The notes beneath the pieces were generated by a model. It searched no databases and was not told the origin of the DNA. It was given only the letters and a program-made list of their open reading frames with translations. A stretch of 64,000 nucleotides of DNA from Acrasis kona (Eukaryota > Heterolobosea > Eutetramitea > Acrasida > Acrasidae): the NCBI GenBank assembly GCA_026419775.2, contig JAOPGA020000701.1, positions 1-64,000 of the forward strand, in the 5' to 3' direction. The stretch's first letter is position 1; every line of letters begins with the position of its first letter. The position numbers were made by a program, and so were the translations under genes. Below are positions 29,120 through 39,538 of the stretch, piece after piece.

Positions 29120-30429
29120 TCAATATAATTTTGTTTTTAAAAGTTCGATAAATAAATTGTGTTTCAAGTTCACGTTCCTATCTACTTGGGCTCTAACTTC
29201 ATTAATCATTTGGTAAACGTCTTTGTTGCACATATAGTTTTTCCAGCAATAATATTTTGACTCAAGGAAATTTACAAAAAATTCAAAACACTCAAAAGAG
29301 TCACCATAGTAATACAACGCAATGAAAAATGCTTGTTTAAAACGATTAGGATTAGATTGAATAAACTGCTTCTTGTCTCCTGGACACAAATCTAGTACTG
29401 AATTCAGTGCAGATTTAGACATAAAGCACGCTGGCATAGCATATGCCAATATATCGATTGGACCTGCCGCACCTTCTAGCGCTGGATATCCAGTAGCCAT
29501 CAACCAACATGATGGTTCAAGCGTCACATAGTAATTAGCGCCACAAGACATAACGTGCTACATGTACGATAGGGCGTTAATAGGTCTATGCTGAGTCCTG
29601 CACCCTGCGCATAGCATGAGGAATTTTTCAGTCTCACTACAGCGATCCTTACACAAATTAAAAAAGAATTTGATAGCTTTGTTTTCAACGCGTTCACTAT
29701 AATTATATTCAAATCGAATCTTCATAATCAAATCCCTACAAACATCAAAGTCAAAATTGCTAACATATTCTAATGCTGCATAAATTATCTCTTGGTCCTC
29801 ATGTGCCAAGACCTTGAGGGTGTGATAAAAAGAATAAAAGGTTGTGATTTGTTCACCAAAATCATTTAAAAACTTCTCCTTATTAATGTTTAGTTTACTA
29901 TGTACCATAGCTGCAGCACAGCCATCGTATATATGTATAATTTGAATTGTAGGCTAGTGACAAATTTCACAATGTCCATCACTTCTGATTTATTTTCATG
30001 TTGTTTAATTATTACGTAGATAAGAGTTGTTGCTATTTCAAATGGTAGGAGAGTCCAACAGAGGTCACTATCAAGAAGGTAACCAAAGTTTTTCTCCTGT
30101 AGCATAATGTTAAAGAGTGCACGAACTCGAAGCAAGTAAAATTCCCTAATTGTTATATTGGGGTGTCCAATTGCATTTAAAAGCTTTTGTAGTTTGGTCC
30201 TGTCACAATTTTCCGGCCAATGTCCCAGTCTAGAAAACTGAACAACCTCAATATCCTTATATTCAGACAGAATTTCTTCATTAATTAAGCTGTAAAAATA
30301 TCGATTCACCTCTCTCAATTTACATAGGTCAGCATAACGTAGAAACAAAACAATATTGCTGAATAAATCCTTGAAAAGCTGCTCGCCGTCAATCGACAAT
30401 ATTTCGTTCTTTGCTTCTTGAGTGCTCAT
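29120..30429 (-). pseudogene. F-box-like gene broken by a frameshift and an in-frame stop
   Basis: From ATG 30429 the first 179 codons begin with an F-box-like helix set (LFSNIVLFLRYADLCKLREV, NRYFYSLI). The frame ends at 29890, but coding sequence goes on in another frame from about 29908. That frame runs to a TAG at 29558 and stays open on the far side of the TAG down to 29120. I found no GT-AG intron that repairs both breaks. The helical, Leu/Phe-rich body could be a protein-interaction repeat. F-box proteins link substrates to SCF ubiquitin ligases. Either a young pseudogene or two sequence errors. Confidence 0.5.
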
Positions 30430-30856
30430 TGGAACTTGTATTTTGTAGTTGACAGTCCTTTAAGACATAAGCTCAAATGAACTGGAAATTTTAGTTGGTT
30501 CGAATTAACTGGACACTTCTCTACTACAATTTTCGTGCAACAGCTTTCAAGACAAAGTCCTCGATTGTGTTTAATTAGATATCTTTATTTAATACCAGTC
30601 ATAAAGACCCAATAACAAAAGTATGTCAAAAGACGAAATTTTCAATAAAAAGACAGCGCAGTAAAAACTACATTTTAGCTTCATTAATCTATAAAAGTGT
30701 GTTTGTAGATATTTCCAAAGGTCTTCCTCTTTATTAGTACAATAGTTTTATTATTAGTCTTTTTACCTAATTTATACAATAATCAGTGTTATAAAGAAGC
30801 AATATTTGTCATTTCTGAAACAAAAACATAAAAAAACACAACACCTCTCATTAGAA
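30430..30856. other. Intergenic between divergent genes, nothing recognised
   Basis: About 430 bp, very AT-rich, between the start of the F-box-like gene (minus) and the LURP/tubby-like gene (plus). Presumably promoters. No ORF or RNA gene seen. Confidence 0.45.
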
Positions 30857-31510
30857 ATGCTCAGATTTGAAGATCCTCAACAGCTACCAGTCACGCCAAC
30901 CAGCCCCAATATGTCTTACTCTGGAGGATTGTCTTTATTATCAAGCAAAAGTTGCGAAGGCGAGTATGATATAACCTCGCCCGAAGCTGGTTTGGATTCA
31001 TCCCCATGCAAAATACCAAAGATGATTGGAAATTCTACCCTCCAGCTATACACAACAATTTTTGGTGACGTAAGAAGAGTATCCTTCCACACAAAAGAAA
31101 ATCCAGACAAAGAGTTGTACGAGGCCGTGTTCAACATGAAGCAAGGAGCTGTTCAAATAACGTATTCAGATAATAAGACGATCGACATTTGGCCTAAAAG
31201 GGGAGTCCTTCGCAATGATTTCCAAATTACCAAGAAGGGAGTCAAGTTTGCTGAATGTTCCGAGAGAATCAAGCTCAAGAATAAGAAATTCAACTACAAA
31301 AGAAAGGATACTGGGGAAGTATTGAAACTCACTGGTGATGCCCTCTGCTTTACTGTACACCGGGACGGTGAGGAAGTCGCCAAATCGTTTGCACTCAGAG
31401 CATCTTCACTTATCAGTGTTGACCTAGAATGTAGGGAGGTGGAACTTGAGCATCTAGTGTGCCTGTTCTGCTGTATGATGTTCCAAAGATTCCGCGCTAC
31501 TCCATTGTAA
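30857..31510 (+). CDS. LURP-one/tubby-C-like protein
   Basis: 217 aa from ATG 30857. After a Ser/Pro-rich N-terminal segment of about 65 residues come alternating beta strands (RRVSFHTKEN, YEAVFNMKQGAVQITYSDNK, RNDFQITKKGVKFAECSER, NYKRKDTGEVLKLTGDALCF). They end in a hydrophobic helix (LEHLVCLFCCMMFQRF), the plan of the tubby C-terminal fold in which a helix fills a beta barrel. LURP-one/tubby-like proteins bind membrane phospholipids or act in stress responses. The fold call rests on strand pattern only and could be wrong. No operon-like link to neighbours. Confidence 0.45.
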   Translation: MLRFEDPQQLPVTPTSPNMSYSGGLSLLSSKSCEGEYDITSPEAGLDSSPCKIPKMIGNSTLQLYTTIFGDVRRVSFHTKENPDKELYEAVFNMKQGAVQITYSDNKTIDIWPKRGVLRNDFQITKKGVKFAECSERIKLKNKKFNYKRKDTGEVLKLTGDALCFTVHRDGEEVAKSFALRASSLISVDLECREVELEHLVCLFCCMMFQRFRATPL

Positions 31511-31731
31511 CATAGCTAGCCAACTGTACCATTAAACAATATTTTCTTAAACCTGCTTTCATAATGTTCTTTTTAGAATGATTGTTCTTCATGCTGAATG
31601 TACTCGCACTTCGCCCTATTTGTCGCTCTGATTTTTCGGAAGATGATAAAGTATGAAGTTACAACGATTTACACCATCACTAATTTGATTGAACAATGTT
31701 TGGTAAATTGAATTTATTATCTAGTCATATC

Positions 31732-33183
31732 TTAGATCTTGTATTGTACACTCAAGGTCACCTTGAGTTTTGTCTCATGCATTTTCTGTTGTGCCAAAGC
31801 TTCGTTCCTAAGAGCAAACATCTTGCGTGTTCTATACATTAAGAATAGACATGTCAAGAAACCAAACATGCACATACAAGAAAACAACAAAAAACTTGGC
31901 ATATAACAGATAGGACCAAAGCACATCTTTCCTCCCTCAACTTTGATGCTGCGCTGATAAAAATAAGATGTCATCAAAGTGCCAAAAAGATAAGAACTAA
32001 TGGGACACGCACTCATCAGGACGGCATAGTTGACTGCATAATGTTTATTACCAAAACGCTCACTAAAAGCAGCCGCTATCGTGGCGTTCATTCCACCATA
32101 AAACAGACCCAGTCCGGCCATAAGTGGATAGAACATCCACCTTTCACGTGTGTAGGCAAACCCAAAACTAACTGCTGCCAAACCAACCTGACTAAAAGAC
32201 ATGAACGTAAATCTATTGATGTGATTTCTCAAGCAATCCGAAATCACTCCATACGAAACTCTGCCACAGCTACTAAACACAGAATACATGACCACAAGAT
32301 CTGCCGTAAGAGAGCTGCCATAACCGTGGGTGTCTACTATGGAACTCAAATTGTTGTAGATACCTAGTCCCGTGCCCACACCACAGAAATACACTATATA
32401 TAGTAAATAAAAATCAATAGATTTAAGCATTTCTAAAGTGGTGCTCGAGCGGTTTAGAACTTGTTTGTACGCTGGGATCTCTATTTCTTGAGGTTGAATC
32501 TCGATGAGGGTGGTCGTCTCGTCAACACCAGCAACAGGCGTTGTGGTTCTGTTAATCATGTTTTGGTCGGGTAGAGGAGCATCAGCATCCTCCTTGTGTA
32601 AACCTACAAACAGAAACCCGGTGCACAATGGAATGACTCCAGCCACAATTGTCATGGTGAGTATGAATGGCAGCAGTTTGGATTGTAGTACGAATTTATA
32701 AAGTAGTGAGAACACACCGGAACTGAGACCATACACAAACATGAGCGAACCAATGACCATACCGTTGTATTTAGGACCAAAGTTCTTCATATTGGTAGTC
32801 ATTCCCGCACAATATATCCCCGCTAGACCGGACGCAAAGGTTAATGCATAGGCTGCCATCAAGTACGGATTAGAGTAGATGAATTTACAGGCGCTCATGT
32901 ATATCAAAGCAAACCCGGCGAAAGCTGTCAAGGATGACAGGAGGAATGTTGGACGGGGGCCAAATCTGTCATATATGATTGTGAGTAGAATGCTTCCTTG
33001 GGATCCAAAGTTCGATAAGGTGGTGATTAAATTAATTTCATACTGTGTATAGTCCATATGCTTTTTAAGGTCTGTGTTTATGATTGAAAATGCATATATG
33101 ATTCCCGCACACAACATGGTAGGTATCGTGGACGCTAATCCTAACCATCTGTTGTTGAACACAGACGAAATGCACCCCCTCAT
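31732..33183 (-). CDS. MFS transporter, nodulin-like/monocarboxylate-type
   Basis: 483 aa from ATG 33183, single exon, about 12 TM helices split by a cytosolic loop of about 60 residues (DADAPLPDQN...QEIEIPAYKQ). The first helix starts RWLGLASTIPTMLCAGIIYAF. YDRFGPRPTFLLSSL in the loop between helices 2 and 3 is the MFS signature region, and SCGRVSYGVISDCLRNH is its counterpart in the second half. The layout fits nodulin-like/NFD4 and OFA-type anion or monocarboxylate transporters. The substrate is unknown. Membrane location (plasma or vacuolar) cannot be told. Confidence 0.8.
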   Translation of the reverse strand: MRGCISSVFNNRWLGLASTIPTMLCAGIIYAFSIINTDLKKHMDYTQYEINLITTLSNFGSQGSILLTIIYDRFGPRPTFLLSSLTAFAGFALIYMSACKFIYSNPYLMAAYALTFASGLAGIYCAGMTTNMKNFGPKYNGMVIGSLMFVYGLSSGVFSLLYKFVLQSKLLPFILTMTIVAGVIPLCTGFLFVGLHKEDADAPLPDQNMINRTTTPVAGVDETTTLIEIQPQEIEIPAYKQVLNRSSTTLEMLKSIDFYLLYIVYFCGVGTGLGIYNNLSSIVDTHGYGSSLTADLVVMYSVFSSCGRVSYGVISDCLRNHINRFTFMSFSQVGLAAVSFGFAYTRERWMFYPLMAGLGLFYGGMNATIAAAFSERFGNKHYAVNYAVLMSACPISSYLFGTLMTSYFYQRSIKVEGGKMCFGPICYMPSFLLFSCMCMFGFLTCLFLMYRTRKMFALRNEALAQQKMHETKLKVTLSVQYKI

Positions 33184-33464
33184 CAATGTTGATTGGTTTT
33201 GACCCGATGACAACCAAAATAACTGATTTCTTACAATATTGTACCTAACTCCCACAGCACATCAATAATGTGTTATTAATACACACATATTAAAATGTTC
33301 TATTATCTTGTCATCGTCAAGGAAGATTAGTTCGCAGCTAGGAACAGAAAAGGGTCAGTTATTAAGATTCGGAATATTTGTTCACATAAAATTAGATTCT
33401 TTAAATAATTGTTACGAAAATATCCTAATGGAACATTTTATAAAACACAACAATTGAATACACC

Positions 33465-34820
33465 ATGGCCAAGAAGGGTTAGTTCACACGTTATCACTAA
33501 CTAACAATTGCAGACAAGAAATCAACCTCAAGAAAAGCAAGAGACGAGGATCTTGATGACAACATGAGCGACACGAGTCTCACCATAAGTGACTCCATTG
33601 AGGGATCAGACGAAGAAGAAAACGAAAAAGACTGGGAGGACAAACTACTCGATGCCATCGATGGTTTGACCGAAAAAAGAGCTACCACACGGCTGAGCAA
33701 CCTCCAAACAGTTTACGACATTATGAGCGAAAAGCACGCAAAAGCAGCCCTCAAGGGTCGTATAGACACTCTCACACATGGCGTAATCACCTGTGTTCAA
33801 AGAGGTACCAGCGACAAGGAGTGCATTTTGGGAATCGAAACATTATCCTTGATAACGATAACCGTCGGTTCTCCACAAGGTGCAAAGCCAATAAGGGGCT
33901 CTGATGACTCGCTTCATTTGAGCGACGAACTCAGGCAACGCGTAAGAGAACTTTTAACACTAAAATGCGTCGAAGGTAAATCCAACGATGCCAACCAAAA
34001 CGTCAGGCATGCAGCCGTAATGGCTCTCGCAATCGTTGCCTTCGTCGAAGACGATGGACGTGAAGTCGCATCAGAGATGGGCATGTGTAAAAAGTTTGAG
34101 GATACCTACATGAGCAAGGAACCAGACATGAGCATCTTGGCCCAAGCCATTACCGGTTGGACGTTGATGGCCAGCATCACTCCAACTCACATTCAAGCAA
34201 GCTCCTTACTACAAAGAATCAAACCAAGGCTCATCAAGTGTTTGAACAAGGGAGATTTGAACGTGAAGATTGCTTGTGGAGAGGCTCTTGCATTGTTGTA
34301 TGAAGCTGTACATAAGGACTTGAGACACGCTGAAGACGAGGGAGAATTCAGCGATGAAGAAATTTTGAAAGAGACTGATGATGAGTGGATGGCACAATTA
34401 AATCAATTATCGACACAAACCACAAAACAAGTGGCCAAGAAGGATAGAAGCGTTCAAAAGAGTTCATTCAGGGACATTATCGAAACCATCGAGCAAGGAA
34501 CGAGACCTCAAGTGAAGTTTATTGTAAAGAAGACCACTTTGACTTTTGATGATTGGCGCAGCATTGTTCAATATAATGCTCTGCGTACTGTATTGGGATC
34601 GGGGTTGATCCATCATGTGTCAGATAATGAATTTGTGAGGGACGTGTTTAATGTTAGCGACGTTGTTTTTGACGAGAAGTCTGCGAGAAAGTTGAACAAG
34701 GATCAAAAGCAAGCACTATTGAGCAAGAAATCACATCACAAGAAGATGGACACAATTGACAAGGCGATGAGGACTCGCAGTAGCCATGATTTGACAATAT
34801 TTGATACATCATATGATTAA
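33465..34820 (+). CDS. Interferon-related developmental regulator (IFRD) family protein
   Basis: Two exons (33465-33477, 33514-34820) with a 36-nt intron give 439 aa. The first exon codes only MAKK and one base. An acidic N-terminus is followed by an ARM/HEAT-like helical region typical of IFRD1/PC4 (CVQRGTSDKECILGIETLSL, QNVRHAAVMALAIVAFV, KIACGEALALLYEA). The C-terminal basic block has FRDIIETIEQGTRPQVKF, TLTFDDWRSIVQYNALRTVL and GSGLIHHVSDNEFVRDVF, the IFRD C-terminal motif. IFRD proteins are nuclear/cytoplasmic transcription co-regulators and also bind ribosomes. Stop at 34818, just before the convergent CaMKII-AD gene. Confidence 0.88.
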
Positions 34821-34835
34821 TAAAAAGTTTTTTAA

Positions 34836-35234
34836 TTAAAGTGAGGATCTGTGAAAATGTACGTTCTTCCACTGACCATTTTCCTTCTTCCATATACGTG
34901 TTTCTTCGCTTGCAACTGTTTGGGCTCCTCTTTGTATGAGTCTAACGTATGTAACAAATGCACTATTTTCGCCCAAGAACGTAACTCTGGGATTTACTAT
35001 TGAGGTGTTGGATGGTGCTTCACTTTTTGGTAAATTGAAATAGTATTGGTGGAATGGTAGTCCTTCTATCAACTTTATGGTTTAGAGAATAAACATGCGT
35101 GTACGTACGTGACCCCTCGCTTCTGGTTCGAAGCAAGTAATGTTAACGGAACATAATTTAGTGTATGTGGTCCAATCCTTAGCTTCAATGCAATCTAAAA
35201 GCTGTTTTGTGATCGTGATGAGGTGTTGTTCCAT
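34836..35234 (-). CDS. Free-standing CaMKII association domain (NTF2-like fold)
   Basis: Two exons (35234-35109, 35072-34836) with a 36-nt intron give 120 aa. Splicing yields CFEPEARGH-LIEGLPFHQYYF, then VNPRVTFLGENSAFVTYVRL and ASEETRIWKKENGQWKNVHF ending HRSSL. This is the hub domain of Ca2+/calmodulin-dependent kinase II almost motif for motif. No kinase domain is encoded nearby, so this is the association domain alone, as also found in some bacteria and protists. It should form ring-shaped oligomers of an NTF2-like fold, perhaps scaffolding a partner kinase. Confidence 0.92.
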
Positions 35235-35504
35235 TTTGTCTTTTCTTCAATTACAAAAATAGATCTCAGATCCTGGTCAAGCTGCGTGAGATATTCGTGT
35301 AAATATATGATATCAACATTATATTTTATTTTCATTCTTTTTAACAATGCCTCCTCTCCTACGGTATATACAGAACATTAATCTCCACATCCATGCAGTT
35401 ATATCCAAATACTCAATGGTGTGCAAAATCTCTAAAAAGGGTATGACAGCAGCCGCCAGAACAATTGCAGCAATGTTACCTTTATCGTTTCTAAAAGGTG
35501 TAAG

Positions 35505-37300
35505 TTATTCAATGTTATAATGAACATACGGCAGAAAGACCACAATAATCGAAATAACCATCACGAACATGATCAACAACAAGTGGAACAACTCAAAAAT
35601 CCTCCATCGTTGTTTTATAGAGTGAGTTTTACTGAGATGTGTGAAGTGACATAAAATGTATAAAATCACAATGCTAAAATCTAAAAGATTCAGAGGAAGA
35701 AGCGACCGAAACTTACTTGCAATGAATGAACTAACAATAAAACTAGATGGTAGGTTGAGAGCAAACCAAAGAGCAATTGCATATGGAATGAAAGCACATG
35801 CTGATAACACAAGGAAGTTTAACAATAAAACCAAACGATTACAGTGCTTTAGACCTTGAAAGCACGAAATATGCCTGCGCCATATGGAACCAATCACAGC
35901 CACAGTGATAGCAAAAGCAAAAAACTCGCTCTGCATTCCATTAAGTGCATCAATCAAGTAATTTGTGCCACAAAGGGGGTCATTGCAGTTAGTTAGCACA
36001 TTATCCTCCGATGATGTGGTATTTGTAATTGTATCGTTTGTTACTAAAGAGGAATGAGCTACACCCAAAGATGGAACATGGGGTGCATGTAATTTTAATA
36101 AAAGTATCGTAATTACGATACCAAACACTGCGTCACTAAAGTATTTGACGCGCTCTAATAAAACCTCATGATGGTGCTCTTCAAAAGAACCATGCTTCTT
36201 TACATCGTATTTGTGATGTTCGCTCTTGTGTAATTTCACACCAAGGAATGTGTGTTGCTCTAAATCATAGTTTGTAACCGATGTGTTAAGGTCATCTGTT
36301 TGTGTGTTGTTATCTCTTGGTGTGATATCGGTCAACCTAGGAGAATGTTCGGGTGTGGTGGAGCCCACCGAGTTTAAATTTTGGATGGGAGGGACTAAGT
36401 GATGTGGAGAGGAAGAAGATTGTAATTGAACATCTGACAGTTCGGTTTGAGCTGGTGCTTCTTTTTTAGTGTTCTTATCGGCAATGCGATGCTTTATTAA
36501 AAGAATGGTTTTTTTAATGGCATAATAAACACCAGCAATAGCGTCTACTTTGAGGGATGCCAGCAAATCTACTATTGGAATAATAAACAAGACGAACTGA
36601 TCCACGCCAGTATCAAATCTGGCCACAATCATACAGATTGCATAGACGAATAAGGGCATGATGAGATCTAATGTAAGCAGTATGACATGATCATTGTCCA
36701 TTTCTGACGCGTCGTAGGTCAAGTGCCTTCCGATTACAATATATATCCAAGAAGCTATCAAGCACAATTCCATCAACATCAAGAACAGATAATGTAGGAA
36801 TGCAGCAAAAAATAATTGCCCCCAATCGGTATTAAGTTTCAAAGTGAATGGGGTAAATGCCATCAATCCAACAAAAAGTATGTTCAAAAATGATATCATT
36901 GAATCTCCATGTGTTGTGGTGGCGAAAATTCTGACGTGTCTAAACCAGAGGCCCATAAGGGATACCACCATTACTACGGCCAAATACATATCATCTATCA
37001 TCTTATCGTATTGTGCTATAAACTTTTCCTCATTCGTTTGGTCTTTTGGTATTTGTACATCAACCAGAATCTATCGAATTAATAAAAAAAAAGAATTATA
37101 GTTACAAGTGATATTGCAATGGCTATAACTCCATCAACAAATATATACATGCGATCAAGGTCTATAACAAATGGAAATCCAGACCTTTTTCGAGTTTTTT
37201 TATTCTTATTCTTTTCTGAGGGAATCACCCTGGTTGTAGGTATAGGTATCGACACCTCTGAGGCGATAGTTGGTGGTGTCGCCTCTCCAGTCTCACTCAT
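35505..37300 (-). CDS. TMEM175-type endolysosomal potassium channel
   Basis: Two exons (37300-37106, 37070-35505) with a 35-nt intron give 586 aa. Two repeats of six TM helices (DUF1211) are joined by a His/Ser/Thr-rich cytosolic loop. The second repeat opens with the family motif RVKYFSDAVFGIVITILLL (RxxxFSDxxxA-like). The first has DLDRMYIFVDGVIAIAISL-ILVDVQIP, in which FSD is replaced by FVDGV. TMEM175 proteins conduct K+ (and H+) across late endosomal/lysosomal membranes, with conserved Ile residues forming the gate. Splicing joins TM1 correctly, which supports the model. Confidence 0.9.
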
Positions 37301-37576
37301 GTCCTCGTGTAAATTTTGTATGGATGCCGACGAAAACAGAAAAGAAACAACCAAAAAGGGAATCGTTGTATTAGAATCTCGCTACTTATTAGAAGTATCT
37401 AAAAGTATTTTTTATCATTTATTTATAATTGAATGATTGTTTAAAGTGAGTGACATTAGAAGCCATTCGACATGAATGTCAATCTTAGACTTGTTTGTTT
37501 ATTATGCCGCACTTTTTAGTTGACCAACATAGGCGTTAGGTATTGTGACAACACCAACAGGTAACATCTTTGTCAC

Positions 37577-39538
37577 ATGAGTCAATCAATTCTCGACGAG
37601 GAGCACTTTAACACAAGCGATGAGGAGAATTCAGACATCGAAGAGATTGTTGACTTTGATCTATCTACGTTAGCGATGGACATGAAGAACAGTAAACTCG
37701 CGCTGCCGAATTCTAGCACTTCTAGTATCATGTCATATGATGAGGACATTGAAGACGTAGTTTCGCCCATCGATAAAACCAAATCAAAAAACAGTCCCTT
37801 CTCAACACCAAAAACTTCACCCCAAAAAGTTATAGTAACTGCATCAGAAAAATTAAATAAATCAAACGACTCTAAAAGCAACTTATCTTCAGAATCATCG
37901 AACTTGCAGCTGAGAAGTTATCTCGAGAACAAAATCAGAGCTTTAGAGAGGGAGAATATGACATTATCTGAAAAGTTGGCCGAGGCAAGATTTAGCGAGA
38001 GGCAAATGTCCGTTGCATTATCAAATGAGAGAGAACTAACGGAGCAGCTACACGAGCAGAAAAAATTGCTTACGTTTGATAGAGATGTAAACCTTGGTAT
38101 TGCCGAAAGGGAGACGGCAGCAGCTCGGGAGTTGAAACTGCAGCTGGAGAAGCTTCAACAGAGCTTTGATGAGCATGTAGAAAATTCAAAAAACAACCAA
38201 AAGAAAATAATGCAGGAGATGGAGGATAAAGAGTATAAGTGAGTAGATTTTATTTATGAATTTAAACATTTTTTAGACTTACAAATAATCTACAAGTTTT
38301 GACCCAACGGTATCATGAAATAGTGTTATCGAAAGAAAAATTTCAAAACCTACATAAGAAATTTCAAGATGAAAACGACGTTTTGAATCAGAAATTAAGA
38401 GATATGAAACTGGTTCAAGCAAAGTTAAAAAAGGTTCGTTAGCGCATTTGAAAGTGTTTTTAATCAACAGTATGAGGAGGAAAACAAAAGTTTAAGGGAA
38501 GAGTTGAAGCTGTTGTCAGAAAAGAATATGGAGGCTGTTGAGTCAGAAAGAACGGACAACGAAGAGGTACTAAATAACTACAAGATTGCTCAAAACACTT
38601 TGAAACATACAAATGAGCAGCTAGAGAGCCGTTTGAAGAATATGAAAGAGGATAACACACAGTACAAACAAAAAGTAGGAATCAAAATTATAAAATCTTT
38701 AAACCATTTAAAAAGGTTAGCGAGTGTCAAGATCAAATTAATCATTTAAATCATAAACTTGATCTTAAAAGACAACAACTACGAGATCAAAAGAAGGAGT
38801 TCTCACAGTTCCGAACAATATTCGAGCAGACCAAAGTAAAATATGAAAAATTCTTTGTAAACCACAACCAAATGGTCAAGAAGCATACAGCGCGGTGAGT
38901 GTTCATTAAAGCTTCTTCTAATCATAATAATTAGGAGGAGAGAAAAAGATTTGGAGATTGAAGAGCTACGGAGTCAAATCAGTAAACTCATGTCAGACAA
39001 CAAACGACTCTATGAACAGTCTGGATTATCTTCAAGAAGTAACGACGCCAGCACAGAAACTATTGTATATACTGATCATAATAATAACAAAGAACACAGA
39101 AAAGTAAAGAAACATCAATATTATTGAGATTCTGAGCATTTAAAGGAAGATGATCTTGTCATCGTGGAAGAGCTACCTGCTGGGGACGAACACCCCAATT
39201 CAACAATCATGAGAACACCCACAAAATCAAAACGACCAGCATCAACTAGCAAAGCCTACGTGACGCCCACTTTTTCTAGCTTGGCCAAAAGAAGCAACAA
39301 ATCACCAGGCAGAGCGGTGCCCAAACTCAAAGCAAGACCAAAATCAGCAGGGCACAAGATTCCCATTCAAGAATCAACAAACATTGATAACAATCAACCC
39401 TTCTACGACAGAGAAGAATACCTTCGTAAAAAACTAGTAGCAGAAAAGAAGAAGAGACAAGTAAAAGAAATCGAAATCACAGGACTCAAAGAAATAGTAA
39501 GACACATGAGAGCCAAAGTAAAAAGAAATAAAATTTAA
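37577..39538 (+). CDS. Long coiled-coil protein, six exons
   Basis: Exons 37577-38238, 38277-38433, 38471-38674, 38716-38894, 38935-39103 and 39146-39538, with introns of 38, 37, 41, 40 and 42 nt. Together they give one open frame of 587 aa. An acidic Ser-rich N-terminus (about 110 residues) precedes an almost continuous coiled coil (LENKIRALERENMTLSEKLA ... YEEENKSLREELKLLSEKN ... KDLEIEELRSQISKL). Then comes a basic Pro/Ser-rich stretch (RTPTKSKRPAST, KSPGRAVPKLKARPKS) and a last helix (YLRKKLVAEKKKRQVKE). This resembles centrosomal/basal-body or Golgi tether proteins, but no family is certain. Its stop codon overlaps that of the convergent RasGEF gene. Confidence 0.8.

Noticed and set aside
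39104-39145. In-frame TGA as the end of the coiled-coil protein
   Set aside because: It lies within a 42-nt GTAAAG...AAAG segment; splicing keeps phase 0 and joins the next 131 codons.
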